Shown in pieces: positions 16,838-26,032 of a DNA stretch of 64,000 bases. Source of the DNA: Duganella lactea (lineage in GTDB: Bacteria; Pseudomonadota; Gammaproteobacteria; Burkholderiales; Burkholderiaceae_D); the NCBI RefSeq assembly GCF_009857505.1, contig NZ_WWCP01000013.1:62001-126000 (forward strand). Reading direction: 5' to 3'. A program made the position numbers and the translations under genes. The notes below the pieces were generated by a model. That model did not search any database. It saw only the letters and a list, made by a program, of their open reading frames with translations, and had not been told where the DNA came from. The first letter of the stretch is position 1. Each line of letters begins with the position of its first letter.

Positions 16838-18811
16838 CTATGATAGCGAAAGTTGCAGATCGGCGATATTGATCGGTTTGACCAGATGGGCGGCAAAGCC
16901 GGCCTGGCGGCTACGCGTCTTGTCGTTTTCCTGGCCATAGCCGGACAGCGCCACCAGCTTCAGCGCCGCGCCGCCGGGTAGCCGGCGCAGGTGGCCGGCC
17001 AGTTCAAAGCCGTCCATGCCAGGCAGGCCGATGTCGAGAATGGCCAGCTCCGGCATGCCCTCGGTGGCCAGCGCGATCGCGTGCGCCGGGTCGTAGGCGA
17101 CCAGCGCACGGTAGCCCAGCGCGCCCAGCAGTTCGCCGAGCGAATCGGCGGCGTCCTGATTGTCGTCCACCACCAAGACCCGCGTGCCGCCACACGGTTC
17201 CGCTTTCGGCTCGGGTTCCGGCGCCGGCGGCGCCGCGTCGGCCACCACCGAATCGGGCAGCGTCAGCGTGAAGGTGCTGCCGCGCCCCTCGCCGGCGCTG
17301 TAGGCGCTGACCTCGCCGCCATGCATCTGCACCAGGTTGCGCACCAGCGCCAGCCCGATGCCGAGACCGCCCTTGGCGCGGTCCAGCTGGCGGTTGCCCT
17401 GCACGAACAGGTCAAAGATATGCGGCAGCAACTGCGGCGAAATGCCGAGGCCGTCGTCGGTCACCTGGATCTGCACCGTCCCGCCCTTGATGCGGGTGGC
17501 CAGCGTGACATGGCCGCCGGCCGGCGTGTAGCGCGCCGCGTTGCTCAGCAGATTGGACACCACCTGCGCCAGCCGCGCCGGGTCGCCGTGCCAGCGCACC
17601 GTCGGCACGTCCACCAGCAGACGGTGCTGCTTCTGCTCCAGCAGCGGGCTGGCCATTTCGATCGCCTTGTTCAGCACGTCGGCCAGCGGCACGGTTTCGC
17701 GCCGCAGCTCGACCTTGCCGCTGGCGATGCGCGACACATCGAGCAAGTCGTCCACCAGCCGCACCAGATGGTCGACCTGGCGCTGTATCACCTCCTGCTC
17801 GTGCGCGGTGTCGCTGTCCGGGTAGCGCAGCTTCATCAGCTTGAGCGCGGTGACGATCGGCGCCAGCGGATTGCGCAGTTCATGGCCCAGCATCGCCAGG
17901 AATTCATCCTTGATGCGCGAACTCAGATGGAGATCGTTGTTCATCTGTTCGCTCTCGGCCATGGCTTGCGCCAGCGCACGATCGCTTTGCAGACGGCTCA
18001 GCGTGGCGCACACGGTGGCGGTGAACTGCTCCAGAAACTGGCGGTAAGCGCCGTCCAGCGGCAGCCGCGGCGACAGGCCGAACGCCAGCGCCAGGTTGGC
18101 CCCAAGTTGCAGCTCGGCGGCGCGGATCACCAGCAGGTCGGCGCCGGGACGGGCCACGTCCTCGCCGCCGCTGAGCAGGGTCACCTCCAGCAGGTCGCCC
18201 GGATTGTCAACGGCCGCCTGGCCGATGGCGGCGCGTACCTCGGCCTCGTCGTGGCAGCCCAGCAGGCGGCGCGCCAACAGGTCCAGCGTGTGGCGGCGGC
18301 GCTCGGCCAGCACCTGCGCGGTGGTCTCGGTGCACACCACCAGCACGCCGCCCACGCGGTCCCGCTCGTCGAACACCGGCGTATAGGTGTAGCTCCAATA
18401 CACATCCTCGATGCGGCCGTTGCGCCAGATCGGCACCAGGTTGTCGGCGTACCAGCAGGCCTCGCGGCCAGCGCGCACCGCCTCAATCTGAGGCCCGATG
18501 ATGGGCCAGATCTCCGGCCAGCACCGGCGCCCTTCCTGGCCCAGCGCGCCCGGATGCTTGCCAACGCCGAAGCACGGCACGTAGGCATCGTTGTAGATCT
18601 GGATCATCTCCTCGCCCCACCACAGGAACATCGGATGCGCCGAATGCAGGACGATGCTGACGGCCGTGCGCAGCGACGCCGGCCAGTCGGCCACCGCGCC
18701 CAGCGGCGTGTCCTCCCAGCGATGCGCCTGCACCAGGTCGCGCATCGGCGTGCCGGCGCCGATGAAGCGCGGCGACGGGACGGGAAATGGCGTAACGGAC
18801 TGTGCCAGCAT
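16838..18811 (-). CDS. Hybrid sensor histidine kinase/response regulator
   Basis: 657 residues, no membrane segment. A PAS-like sensory region covers ~25-170 (WWGEEMIQIYNDAYVPCFG, as in many soluble hybrid kinases), followed by a short GAF-like part. The HisKA box has H310 in MLGHELRNPL. The ATPase domain follows (N-box LSNAARYT, G1 VTDDGLGI, G2 GGLGIGLAL), and a C-terminal receiver spans 544-657 with D593 and K645. All key residues are present. ATG 18811 is chosen because the conserved part begins soon after; upstream in-frame codons exist but would enter the divergent promoter region. Confidence 0.88.
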   Translation of the reverse strand: MLAQSVTPFPVPSPRFIGAGTPMRDLVQAHRWEDTPLGAVADWPASLRTAVSIVLHSAHPMFLWWGEEMIQIYNDAYVPCFGVGKHPGALGQEGRRCWPEIWPIIGPQIEAVRAGREACWYADNLVPIWRNGRIEDVYWSYTYTPVFDERDRVGGVLVVCTETTAQVLAERRRHTLDLLARRLLGCHDEAEVRAAIGQAAVDNPGDLLEVTLLSGGEDVARPGADLLVIRAAELQLGANLALAFGLSPRLPLDGAYRQFLEQFTATVCATLSRLQSDRALAQAMAESEQMNNDLHLSSRIKDEFLAMLGHELRNPLAPIVTALKLMKLRYPDSDTAHEQEVIQRQVDHLVRLVDDLLDVSRIASGKVELRRETVPLADVLNKAIEMASPLLEQKQHRLLVDVPTVRWHGDPARLAQVVSNLLSNAARYTPAGGHVTLATRIKGGTVQIQVTDDGLGISPQLLPHIFDLFVQGNRQLDRAKGGLGIGLALVRNLVQMHGGEVSAYSAGEGRGSTFTLTLPDSVVADAAPPAPEPEPKAEPCGGTRVLVVDDNQDAADSLGELLGALGYRALVAYDPAHAIALATEGMPELAILDIGLPGMDGFELAGHLRRLPGGAALKLVALSGYGQENDKTRSRQAGFAAHLVKPINIADLQLSLS

Positions 18812-18900
18812 GATGGTATCCAGAGGAGAAAGCCAAATAGTAACAACTGCACTGTACGACGGCGCACAATAGGAGCGCCGCGCAAATGCCGTGATAAAAC

Positions 18901-18930
18901 TTGACATCTTTGTCACATCTGGCAAATTGT
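18901..18930 (+). promoter_or_regulatory. Candidate promoter with inverted repeat for the binding-protein gene
   Basis: TTGACA at 18901-18906 is a perfect -35 element; an AT-rich AAATTGT lies 17-18 bases further. The -35 overlaps an inverted repeat TGACA-N4-TGTCA (18902-18915), which could be an operator. The start codon follows at 18958. Confidence 0.35.
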
Positions 18931-18957
18931 AGCCTTGAATGAAGAAAGGGTTGCGCC

Positions 18958-19719
18958 ATGCAAGCGCATTACGTGTTATCCGCCGCCGCCCTGCTGGGCG
19001 CGGCCGCGCAGCCATCGGCGTGTGAATTGAGTATGGCGCTGGAACAGTGGCCACCGTATGTGTACACCGCCGCCCAGGGCGAGCCCACCGGGATGGACTG
19101 GGAACTGGTGCAAGCCATCCTGAAGGAAGCCGGCTGCGGCCTGAAGGTGCAGGCGGAATTGCCGACCGCGCGCCGTCAGGCGCTGTTTGAGCAAGGGCAG
19201 CTGGACTTGATGCTGGCCGCGTCCGACACGCCGGAGCGGCGCCGCCACGCGCGCTTCAGTACCCTGTACCGTTACGAGACGGTGGGCTTGTTCACCCGCA
19301 GCAGCCTGCGCGCGCAGTACCTGCACGTCGGCAGCCTGGACGTTCTGGCCCGCGACAAGCTGACGCTGCTGGCGCCCAAAGTCGGCTGGTACGGCCCGGC
19401 GTATGCGCGGCTACAGCCGGCGCTGACCGCCTCAGGCAAGCTCAGCACCTTCCTCAACTTCGAGCAGGGTTTGCGCATGCTGGAGGCCGGCCGCGCCGAC
19501 CTGATCCTCGGCGACAGCGGCGCGCTGCGCCACCAGGCGCGCGTGCTGGGCATCGCCATCGCACCGCTGCCGCTGGTGGTGCTGCGCGCGCCGGTGCACC
19601 TGATGCTCAACAAAAACACCACCAGCGTGGCCGATCTGCAGCGCATCGACGCCGCCATCGCCCGGCTGGAGCGCCAGGGCGTGCTGGCCGCTATCCGCGC
19701 CCGCTATGGCGAACTCTGA
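18958..19719 (+). CDS. Periplasmic substrate-binding protein, family 3 (SBP_bac_3-like)
   Basis: 253 residues with an N-terminal signal peptide. The mature part follows the type-II binding-protein fold of the amino-acid family: LSMALEQWPPYVY at the first strand, GMDWELVQAILKEAG, LPTARRQALFEQGQLDLMLAASDTPER, and a second lobe from ~105. No permease or ATPase is adjacent, so it may act as an orphan solute sensor or belong to a distant transporter. A GAAAGGG site lies 7 bases before the ATG. Its neighbour, a divergent hybrid kinase, makes a sensing role attractive but unproven. Confidence 0.85.
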   Translation: MQAHYVLSAAALLGAAAQPSACELSMALEQWPPYVYTAAQGEPTGMDWELVQAILKEAGCGLKVQAELPTARRQALFEQGQLDLMLAASDTPERRRHARFSTLYRYETVGLFTRSSLRAQYLHVGSLDVLARDKLTLLAPKVGWYGPAYARLQPALTASGKLSTFLNFEQGLRMLEAGRADLILGDSGALRHQARVLGIAIAPLPLVVLRAPVHLMLNKNTTSVADLQRIDAAIARLERQGVLAAIRARYGEL

Positions 19720-19740
19720 TCCGCCGCATTCGCCCCAACC

Positions 19741-20388
19741 TCACGGACGCCTGCTGTACTCCAGAAAATCCGCAGTGCGCCGCGCCTGCTTTTCGCCGAA
19801 ATAGCTGGCGACAATGTGCAGCGACAGGTCGATACCGGAGGTGAGGCCGCCCGCCGTGTAGAGGTAAGGATCTGACTGCCCATAGCGGCTAGCGCGTATC
19901 AGTTTGGTGTCCGGATACTTCTCGGCAAAGAGATCGGCGTATTCGTGATGCGTGGTGGCCGACTTGCCCTTCAGCAGGCCGGCCTGCGCCAGCTCGAAGG
20001 CGCCGGTGCAGATCGATAATATCGTCTTGCCGGCGGCGTGCTGCCGCGTGATCCACGCGCGTAATTCCGGGCCGCCACGCTGCGCCCCCACCACCACAAT
20101 GTCCGGCGTCGGCGCATCGGCGAAGCTGTAGTCCGGTGTGATGCGCATGCCGGGCCCACCGCTGCCGCTGGTGTTGATCGGCGCGGTGGATTGCGCCACT
20201 GTGTACAGCACGAACGGCATGCTGCCCTGGCCGTCATCGAGCATGGTGTCCTGGAATACTTCCCAGGGACCGGCGCTGTCCATCACATTCGCCTGCTCAC
20301 TCAGCACAAAGGCCACCTTGATCGTTTCCGCCCGCGCGCTTGTTGTCGCCAATATTGCCAGCACGCTGGCCACAAAAATTTGCATCAT
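19741..20388 (-). CDS. Exported DJ-1/PfpI-family protein
   Basis: 215 residues with a signal peptide (cut near SARA-ETI) followed by a DJ-1/PfpI domain. The nucleophile elbow is ILSICTGAFELAQAGLL with the conserved Cys, and later THHEYADLF and YTAGGLTSGIDLSLH match the amidase-like (ThiJ/GATase1-like) branch found fused to AraC regulators. Here there is no DNA-binding domain, and export to the periplasm is predicted. Enzymatic activity is not predictable. The gene starts 12 bases from the orphan LytTR fragment on the opposite strand. Confidence 0.85.
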   Translation of the reverse strand: MMQIFVASVLAILATTSARAETIKVAFVLSEQANVMDSAGPWEVFQDTMLDDGQGSMPFVLYTVAQSTAPINTSGSGGPGMRITPDYSFADAPTPDIVVVGAQRGGPELRAWITRQHAAGKTILSICTGAFELAQAGLLKGKSATTHHEYADLFAEKYPDTKLIRASRYGQSDPYLYTAGGLTSGIDLSLHIVASYFGEKQARRTADFLEYSRRP

Positions 20389-20400
20389 GATTTATCCAGA

Positions 20401-20616
20401 ATGCTGCGTCGCAGCCTGGCGGACCTGGAACGGGATCTGGACCCGGCCGTGTTTTGCCGCATCCACCGCTCCACCATCATCAACATTCAGCGCCTGCAAG
20501 CGGTGGAGCTGAACGCGGACGGCGACCACGAGGCGGTCCTGTCCAGCGGCGCGCGGTTACGCATCAGCAGGACCTGGCGCAAGGCCCTGCTGGACCTGGC
20601 TGGCGGCGGACGATAG
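20401..20616 (+). pseudogene. Remnant of a LytTR-type response regulator (C-terminal DNA-binding half only)
   Basis: 71 codons give the end of a LytTR domain: SLADLERDLDPAVFCRIHRS, then TIINIQRLQAVELN and LRISRTWRKALLDL. The receiver domain and the first half of the LytTR fold are absent; upstream sequence in this frame is antisense to the PfpI gene. No ribosome-binding site precedes the ATG at 20401. The abrupt boundary suggests deletion or rearrangement that joined the PfpI gene to a truncated regulator. Confidence 0.7.
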
Positions 20617-20681
20617 CCAGCGGAAAAGCGTCAAACATGCTATCGTTGACCCTTTTTTCGCGCAGTTTTTGCCCCTTTTCG

Positions 20682-21902
20682 ATGCCCCACGAACCGACTT
20701 CCCCCCTCCCCCTCATCACCGCGCCGCGCGGCGCCGGCATGGCCAGTCTGGCCCTGGCCCTCGGCGGCCTGGCCATCGGCACCGGCGAATTCGCCTCGAT
20801 GAGCATCCTGCCCGTGGTGGCCGGCGACCTGCACGCCAGCCTGCCCGACATGGGCCACATGATCAGCGCCTACGCGCTGGGCGTGGTGGTCGGCGCGCCC
20901 TTGATCACCATCTTCCTGGCGCGCATGCCGCGCCGCGCGATGCTGATCCTGCTAATGACGCTGTACGCGGCCGGCAACCTGCTGAGCGCGGCCGCGCCGG
21001 GCTACGGCACACTGCTGCTGGCGCGCTTCATCGCCGGCATTCCGCACGGCGCCTATTTCGGCGTGGCGGCGCTGGTGGCGGCGGCGATGGCGACGCCGGA
21101 CAAGCGCGGCCAGGCCGTCTCGCGCGTGCTGCTGGGCCTGACCATCGCCAACATCTTCGGCGTGCCGCTGGCGACCTGGCTGAGCCAGGGCTTCGGCTGG
21201 CGCTCGACCTTCCTGGTGGTCGGCGTGCTGGGCACGATCACCGCGCTGATGGTACGTCGCTACGTGCCCTTCATCGCCGCCGGCGACGCCAGCCCGCGCC
21301 GCGAGCTGGGCGTGTTCCGCCGGCTGCAGGTGTGGCTGACGCTGCTGATGGTGTCGGTCGGCTTTGGCGGCCTGTTCGCGGTCTACACCTATGTGACGCC
21401 GACGCTGCTGGAGGTGACCAAGGTCTCGCCGGCACTGGTGCCGGTGCTGCTGGCGATGATGGGCGTCGGTATGACGGTGGGCAATCTGATCGGCGGCTGG
21501 TTCGCCGACCGCTCGCGCCTGTGGACCATTTTCGGCGCGCTGGTGTGGAACGTGCTGGCGCTGACGGCGTTCTACTTCACCAGCAGCAATCTGTGGGCGG
21601 TGGCGCTGAATCTGTTTGCCATCGGCTGCGGCATCGCGGTCGCGCCGGCGGTGCAGACGCGCCTGATGGACGTGGCCGGCGACGCCCAGACGGTGACGGC
21701 GGCGCTGAACCACTCCGCCTTCAATCTGGCCAACGCCGCCGGCGCCTGGTGTGGCGGGATGGCGATCGCGCACGGCGCCGGCCTGCAATCGACCGGCCCG
21801 GTGGGCGCGCTGCTGGCGGTGGGCGGCATCGTGGTGCTGGGCGTGTCGGTGCTGCTGGAGCGGCGCGGCGGCGGCAACCGGCTGGCGCCGGCCGCCGCCT
21901 GA
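20682..21902 (+). CDS. MFS transporter, AraJ/YdhP-like drug/sugar efflux type
   Basis: 406 residues with 12 predicted membrane segments. The first loop carries the motif-A-like ARMPRRAMLI after TM2, and TM1 has GLAIGTGEFASMSILP, the signature of the DHA1 AraJ/YdhP/PurR-regulated group. Members export sugars or drugs; the substrate here is unknown. Start choice is uncertain: ATG 20682 gives the normal N-terminus, and an in-frame ATG at 20637 adds 15 residues. The LytTR remnant just upstream may once have been part of its regulation. Confidence 0.85.
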   Translation: MPHEPTSPLPLITAPRGAGMASLALALGGLAIGTGEFASMSILPVVAGDLHASLPDMGHMISAYALGVVVGAPLITIFLARMPRRAMLILLMTLYAAGNLLSAAAPGYGTLLLARFIAGIPHGAYFGVAALVAAAMATPDKRGQAVSRVLLGLTIANIFGVPLATWLSQGFGWRSTFLVVGVLGTITALMVRRYVPFIAAGDASPRRELGVFRRLQVWLTLLMVSVGFGGLFAVYTYVTPTLLEVTKVSPALVPVLLAMMGVGMTVGNLIGGWFADRSRLWTIFGALVWNVLALTAFYFTSSNLWAVALNLFAIGCGIAVAPAVQTRLMDVAGDAQTVTAALNHSAFNLANAAGAWCGGMAIAHGAGLQSTGPVGALLAVGGIVVLGVSVLLERRGGGNRLAPAAA

Positions 21903-21905
21903 CGC

Positions 21906-23930
21906 TTACCACATGATGACGCGCTGCTCCGGCGGCAGGTACATCGGATCGCCCGGCTTGATGCCGAACGCTTCGTAGAAGCCGGGCTGGTTCATCACCG
22001 TGCCCTTGGCGCGGAACTCGCCCGGCGAATGCGGATCGCTCTTGATCTGCGCGATCGCCGCTTCCGGACGCAGCTTGGCGCGCCACTTCTGGGCGAAGCC
22101 GATGTACAGCCGCTGCTCGCCGGTCAGACCATCGATCACCGGCGACGGCTTGCCGCCCAGCGAACGCTGGTAGGCGTTGTAGGTGATCGACAGGCCAGAG
22201 TTGTCACCGATGTTTTCCCCCAGGGTCAGCTCGCCGTTGATGTGGTAGCCCGGCACCGGGCTGTAGGCGCTGTACTGCTTGACCAGGCCGGCGGCGCGCG
22301 CCTTGAAGGCGGCGCGGTCTTCGGCGGTCCACCAGTTGCGCAGGCGGCCGTGGGAATCGTACTGGCTGCCCGAGTCGTCGAAGGCGTGGCTGATCTCGTG
22401 GCCGAAGGTGATGCCCAGCAGGCCGTAGTTGACCGCGTCTTCCGCCTGCACGTTGAAGAACGGCGGCTGCAGGATCGCGGCCGGAATGGTGATCGCGTTC
22501 AGCAGCGGGCTGTAGCTGGCGTTGACGGTTTGCGGCGTCATCGACCATTCGTCGCGGTCGACCGGCTTGCCCAGCTTGTCCAGATTGTTCTGGCGACTCC
22601 ACGCGCGCGCCGCCTTGACGTTGGCGATCAGGTCGGTCTTGCTGGTCTTCATGGCGCGGTAGTCGCGCCATTTTTCCGGATAGGCGATCTTCGGTTTCAG
22701 CGCGGCCAGCTTGGCTTGCGCTTCCTTCTTGGTCTCCGGGCCCATCCAGTCCAGCTTGTCGACGCCGTCCTTGAACGAGGCGACGAAGTTGTTGAACATG
22801 GCCATCACGCGCGGCTTGGTTTCCGGCGGCAGATAGGTTTGCACATACAGCTTGCCGACCGCGTCGCTCAGCGATGCGTCGGTGAAGCGCAGCGCCAGTT
22901 GCCATTGCGGTTCGCTTTGCGGCACGCCGCGCAGCGCCGTGCCTTCAAAGGCGAAGTTCTGCTTGACGGTGGCACGGTCCAGATACGGCGCGTAACTTTC
23001 CAGGATGCGCCAGTTGAAATAGCTCTTCCATGCATCCAGCGGCACCTCGTCCAGTTGCTGCGACAGGCCGGTCAGGAAGCTCGGCTGGCGCACCACGGCC
23101 GACGACACTTTCGGCGCATAGCCGGCGGCGGTGAAGTAAGCGTTCCAGTCGAAGGCCGGCGCCAGTTCGCTGAACCTGGCGAATTCAACGCGGTTGTACG
23201 ATTTGACCGGGTCGCGCATCTGCACACGAGTCCATTGCACCTTGGCCAGGCGGGTTTCGATGTCCAGCACTTGGGCGGCGTGTTCGGCCGCGTGCTGGTC
23301 GCCGCGCATGGCCAGCATGGTGGCGATGTGCTGCTGGTATTTGTCGCGCAGGCCTTTCAGCTTGGCGTCGTCGTCCTTCAGGTAGTAGTCGCGGTCGGGC
23401 AGGCCCAGGCCGGACTGGTTGATGCTGACGGTGTATTGCTCGGGATTCTGCGCGTCCGGCGACACGCCGGCCGAGAACGGCGTCGGCACGCCGGTGCTTT
23501 GCAAGTAGGCGAACAGCGCCGGCAGTTCCCGCTTGTCCTGGATGGCGGCAACGCGGGCGAAGTCGGCGCGCAGCGGCTTGAGGCCGGCGGCGTCACGCGC
23601 TTTCTCGTTCATGAAGCTGGTGTACAGGTCGGCGATCTTGTGGGTTTCGCTGCCGGCCTTGCCGGGATGCTTGACGGTGGCCTCGATCACCGAGCGCAAC
23701 TGGCCCTGGGCGATCTCGCGCAGTTCGATATACGTGCCCCAGGTCGACTTGTCGGCCGGGATCTCGGTGTTGCGCACCCAGATGCCGTTGACGTAGCCGT
23801 AGAAATCATCCTGCGGACGCACCGCCGTATCCAGCGTTTTCAGGTCGATGCCGGACAACTGCTGGGCATGCGACGGGGCGGAGAGCAATAACAAGGCGCA
23901 GCAGGCAGCGCTGATGAGCGAATGTTTCAC
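21906..23930 (-). CDS. M13-family zinc metallopeptidase (PepO/neprilysin-like)
   Basis: 674 residues with a signal peptide (cut near HAQQ). The M13 N-domain spans the first ~440 residues and the catalytic domain contains HEISH at 511-515 and GENIGD at 571-576, giving the two His and Glu zinc ligands. The usual C-terminal CxxW ends here as VIMW without the Cys. These periplasmic or secreted enzymes cut short peptides. GTG at 23930 is favoured because AAGGGA lies 6 bases before it; an ATG at 23951 would overlap this site. It converges on the MFS gene with a 3-base gap. Confidence 0.92.
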   Translation of the reverse strand: MKHSLISAACCALLLLSAPSHAQQLSGIDLKTLDTAVRPQDDFYGYVNGIWVRNTEIPADKSTWGTYIELREIAQGQLRSVIEATVKHPGKAGSETHKIADLYTSFMNEKARDAAGLKPLRADFARVAAIQDKRELPALFAYLQSTGVPTPFSAGVSPDAQNPEQYTVSINQSGLGLPDRDYYLKDDDAKLKGLRDKYQQHIATMLAMRGDQHAAEHAAQVLDIETRLAKVQWTRVQMRDPVKSYNRVEFARFSELAPAFDWNAYFTAAGYAPKVSSAVVRQPSFLTGLSQQLDEVPLDAWKSYFNWRILESYAPYLDRATVKQNFAFEGTALRGVPQSEPQWQLALRFTDASLSDAVGKLYVQTYLPPETKPRVMAMFNNFVASFKDGVDKLDWMGPETKKEAQAKLAALKPKIAYPEKWRDYRAMKTSKTDLIANVKAARAWSRQNNLDKLGKPVDRDEWSMTPQTVNASYSPLLNAITIPAAILQPPFFNVQAEDAVNYGLLGITFGHEISHAFDDSGSQYDSHGRLRNWWTAEDRAAFKARAAGLVKQYSAYSPVPGYHINGELTLGENIGDNSGLSITYNAYQRSLGGKPSPVIDGLTGEQRLYIGFAQKWRAKLRPEAAIAQIKSDPHSPGEFRAKGTVMNQPGFYEAFGIKPGDPMYLPPEQRVIMW

Positions 23931-24085
23931 GGGCATTCCCTTATAAAACAAACAGTTACTTATTAAAAATCAGCATGTTACATGACTAAATCTGCACATC
24001 GCAACTTTATATTGTATAAAATATGCAGAGCTAAGCTATGATAATCGGACCCCTCTCCCGATTAACGCAGCCCGAAGGAAACACC

Positions 24086-25030
24086 ATGAGCGATAATATT
24101 TTCACCGGCACCATCCCGGCCCTGATGACGCCTTGCAAAGCAGACCGCACGCCCGACTACGACGCGCTGGTCAAGAAAGGCCGTGAACTGATCGACGCCG
24201 GCATGAGCGCCGTGGTGTATTGCGGTTCGATGGGCGACTGGCCGCTGCTGACCGAGGCGCAGCGCCAGGAAGGCGTGGCGCGCCTGGTGGCGGCCGGCGT
24301 CAAAGTCATCGTCGGCACCGGCGCGGTCAATTCCAAGGAGGCGGTCGCGCACGCAGCGCACGCGGCCAAGGTTGGCGCGCACGGCCTGATGGTGATTCCA
24401 CGCGTGCTGTCGCGCGGCTCGTCGCCGGCGGCGCAGAAAGCCCACTTCTCGGCGATTCTGGCAGCGGCGCCGACGCTGCCGGCCGTGATCTACAACAGCC
24501 CGTACTATGGCTTCGCCACCCGCGCCGACCTGTTCTTCGAACTGCGCGCCAAACATCCGAACCTGATCGGCTTCAAGGAATTCGGCGGCGCCGCCGACCT
24601 GCGCTACGCGGCCGAGCACATCACCAGCAAGGACGACAACGTCACGCTGATGGTGGGTGTGGATACGCAAGTGGTGCACGGCTTCGTCAACTGTGGCGCG
24701 ACCGGCGCCATCACCGGCATCGGCAACGCGCTGCCGCGCGAAGTGCTGCAACTGGTGGCGCTGTCGCGCAAGGCCGCCGCCGGCGACGCGGTGGCGCGTC
24801 GTCAGGCGCGTGAGCTGGAAGCGGCGCTGCTGGTGCTGTCGTCGTTCGACGAGGGCACCGACCTGGTGCTGTTCTACAAATACCTGATGGTGCTGAACGG
24901 CGACACCGAATACACGCTGCACTTCTACGAAACCGACGAGCTGAGCGCCAGCCAGCGCCGCTACGCCGAAACCCAGTACGCGCTGTTCCGCACCTGGTAC
25001 GCGAACTGGTCGAAAGAAGTGGCCGCGTGA
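24086..25030 (+). CDS. DapA-family lyase, possibly pyrroline-4-hydroxy-2-carboxylate deaminase (LhpC-like)
   Basis: 314 residues forming a DapA-type TIM barrel: SAVVYCGSMGDW in place of the GTTGE loop, Tyr136 in PAVIYNSPYYG, and Schiff-base Lys164 in LIGFKEFGG. The family makes or breaks C-C bonds with pyruvate-like substrates. The CGSMGDW and NSPYYGFATRADLFF variants are not those of DapA itself and look like the enzymes of hydroxyproline degradation, but no other gene of that pathway is in the window, so the substrate is open. GAAGGAAA precedes the ATG at 24086. The stop overlaps the GntR gene (GTGA). Confidence 0.8.
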   Translation: MSDNIFTGTIPALMTPCKADRTPDYDALVKKGRELIDAGMSAVVYCGSMGDWPLLTEAQRQEGVARLVAAGVKVIVGTGAVNSKEAVAHAAHAAKVGAHGLMVIPRVLSRGSSPAAQKAHFSAILAAAPTLPAVIYNSPYYGFATRADLFFELRAKHPNLIGFKEFGGAADLRYAAEHITSKDDNVTLMVGVDTQVVHGFVNCGATGAITGIGNALPREVLQLVALSRKAAAGDAVARRQARELEAALLVLSSFDEGTDLVLFYKYLMVLNGDTEYTLHFYETDELSASQRRYAETQYALFRTWYANWSKEVAA

Positions 25031-25695
25031 AGGGATTCGCCGTCACCACGGTAGCGGAGCAGGCGGCCGACGCGCTGCGCCGCAAGATCATGTCGGGCGA
25101 GCTGCCGGAAGGCGGTTCGCTGCGGCAGGATGCGCTCGCCGCCGAATTCGGCATCAGCCGGATTCCGGTGCGCGAGGCGCTGGTGCAGCTGGAGGGCGAG
25201 GGGCTGGTCAAGATCGTCCCGCACAAAGGCGCCGTGGTGTCCGGCTTGTCGATCGACGAGATCAGCGAGCTGTTCATGTTGCGCAGCCTGCTGGAGCCGC
25301 TGCTGCTGAAAAAATCCGCGCCCAAGCTGACGGCGGACGACTACGCCGAACTCGACGCCATTCTGGCCGACTACAAAGTGGAATTGCACGCCCAGCACAC
25401 CACCCGCTGGGGCGAGCTCAACACACGTCTGCACGACGTGCTGCTGTCGCGCGCCGAGCAGCCGCGCACCGCCGCCATCGTCGCCACGCTGCTGCGACAG
25501 ACCGACCGCTACACGCGCCTGCAATTGTCGCTGAGCGCCGACAGCATCAGGCAGGCGCAGCAGGAACACGAGGAACTGGTGCACCTGTGCCGCACCGGCG
25601 ATGTGCGCGCCGCCGCCGCGCTGCTAAAGCGCCATATCGAACACGCCTGCAAAGACCTCGAACGCTTCATCCTCTCCCAGCGCCGCCCGAAGTGA
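25027..25695 (+). CDS. GntR-family regulator with FCD domain
   Basis: 222 residues. The winged helix-turn-helix lies at ~5-75 (LRRKIMSGELPEGG, LAAEFGISRIPVREALVQLEGEGLVKI) and the all-helical FCD ligand/metal domain at ~85-215. It starts with GTG inside the stop of the DapA-like gene, so both proteins are made together, and it probably controls that gene in response to the substrate of the enzyme. No operator was identified upstream of the lyase. Confidence 0.9.
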   Translation: MKGFAVTTVAEQAADALRRKIMSGELPEGGSLRQDALAAEFGISRIPVREALVQLEGEGLVKIVPHKGAVVSGLSIDEISELFMLRSLLEPLLLKKSAPKLTADDYAELDAILADYKVELHAQHTTRWGELNTRLHDVLLSRAEQPRTAAIVATLLRQTDRYTRLQLSLSADSIRQAQQEHEELVHLCRTGDVRAAAALLKRHIEHACKDLERFILSQRRPK

Positions 25696-25750
25696 GCTGA
25701 ATCAAAAGTACGCCGCTTGCAATCGCCAGCGCGAAGCGCATACTGTTCGC

Positions 25751-26032
25751 ATGAACTCCCTTGACATCCTTGGCTATGGCAAACGGCTGGAAACGGTCAG
25801 CGTACCGCGCGAACAAGCGGAGGTGCACGCTCAAATGCTGGCCGAGGTAGTGGCGCAGGTCGCCACCAAAGATGATCTGGAGGCGCGCGAAGCCCGGCTG
25901 CAAGAATGGGGGCAACTGTGCGTGAAGGAGCAGATTCAGTCGCTCAAGGCCGACATGCTGAAATGGCTCGTCACCATCCCGATCGCGCAGACCAGCTGGC
26001 TTTTCGCTGCCCTGCGCTACATGCCACATTAA
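25751..26032 (+). CDS. Small coiled-coil protein with C-terminal membrane segment (DUF1640-like)
   Basis: 93 residues. Residues 15-70 are strongly charged with heptad-like spacing, consistent with a coiled coil, and residues ~71-90 are a hydrophobic helix (WLVTIPIAQTSWLFAAL). This layout is that of small DUF1640/CCDC90-like proteins that occur scattered in proteobacteria; the function is unknown. Its stop overlaps the stop of the convergent enoyl-CoA hydratase by three bases. Confidence 0.65.
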   Translation: MNSLDILGYGKRLETVSVPREQAEVHAQMLAEVVAQVATKDDLEAREARLQEWGQLCVKEQIQSLKADMLKWLVTIPIAQTSWLFAALRYMPH

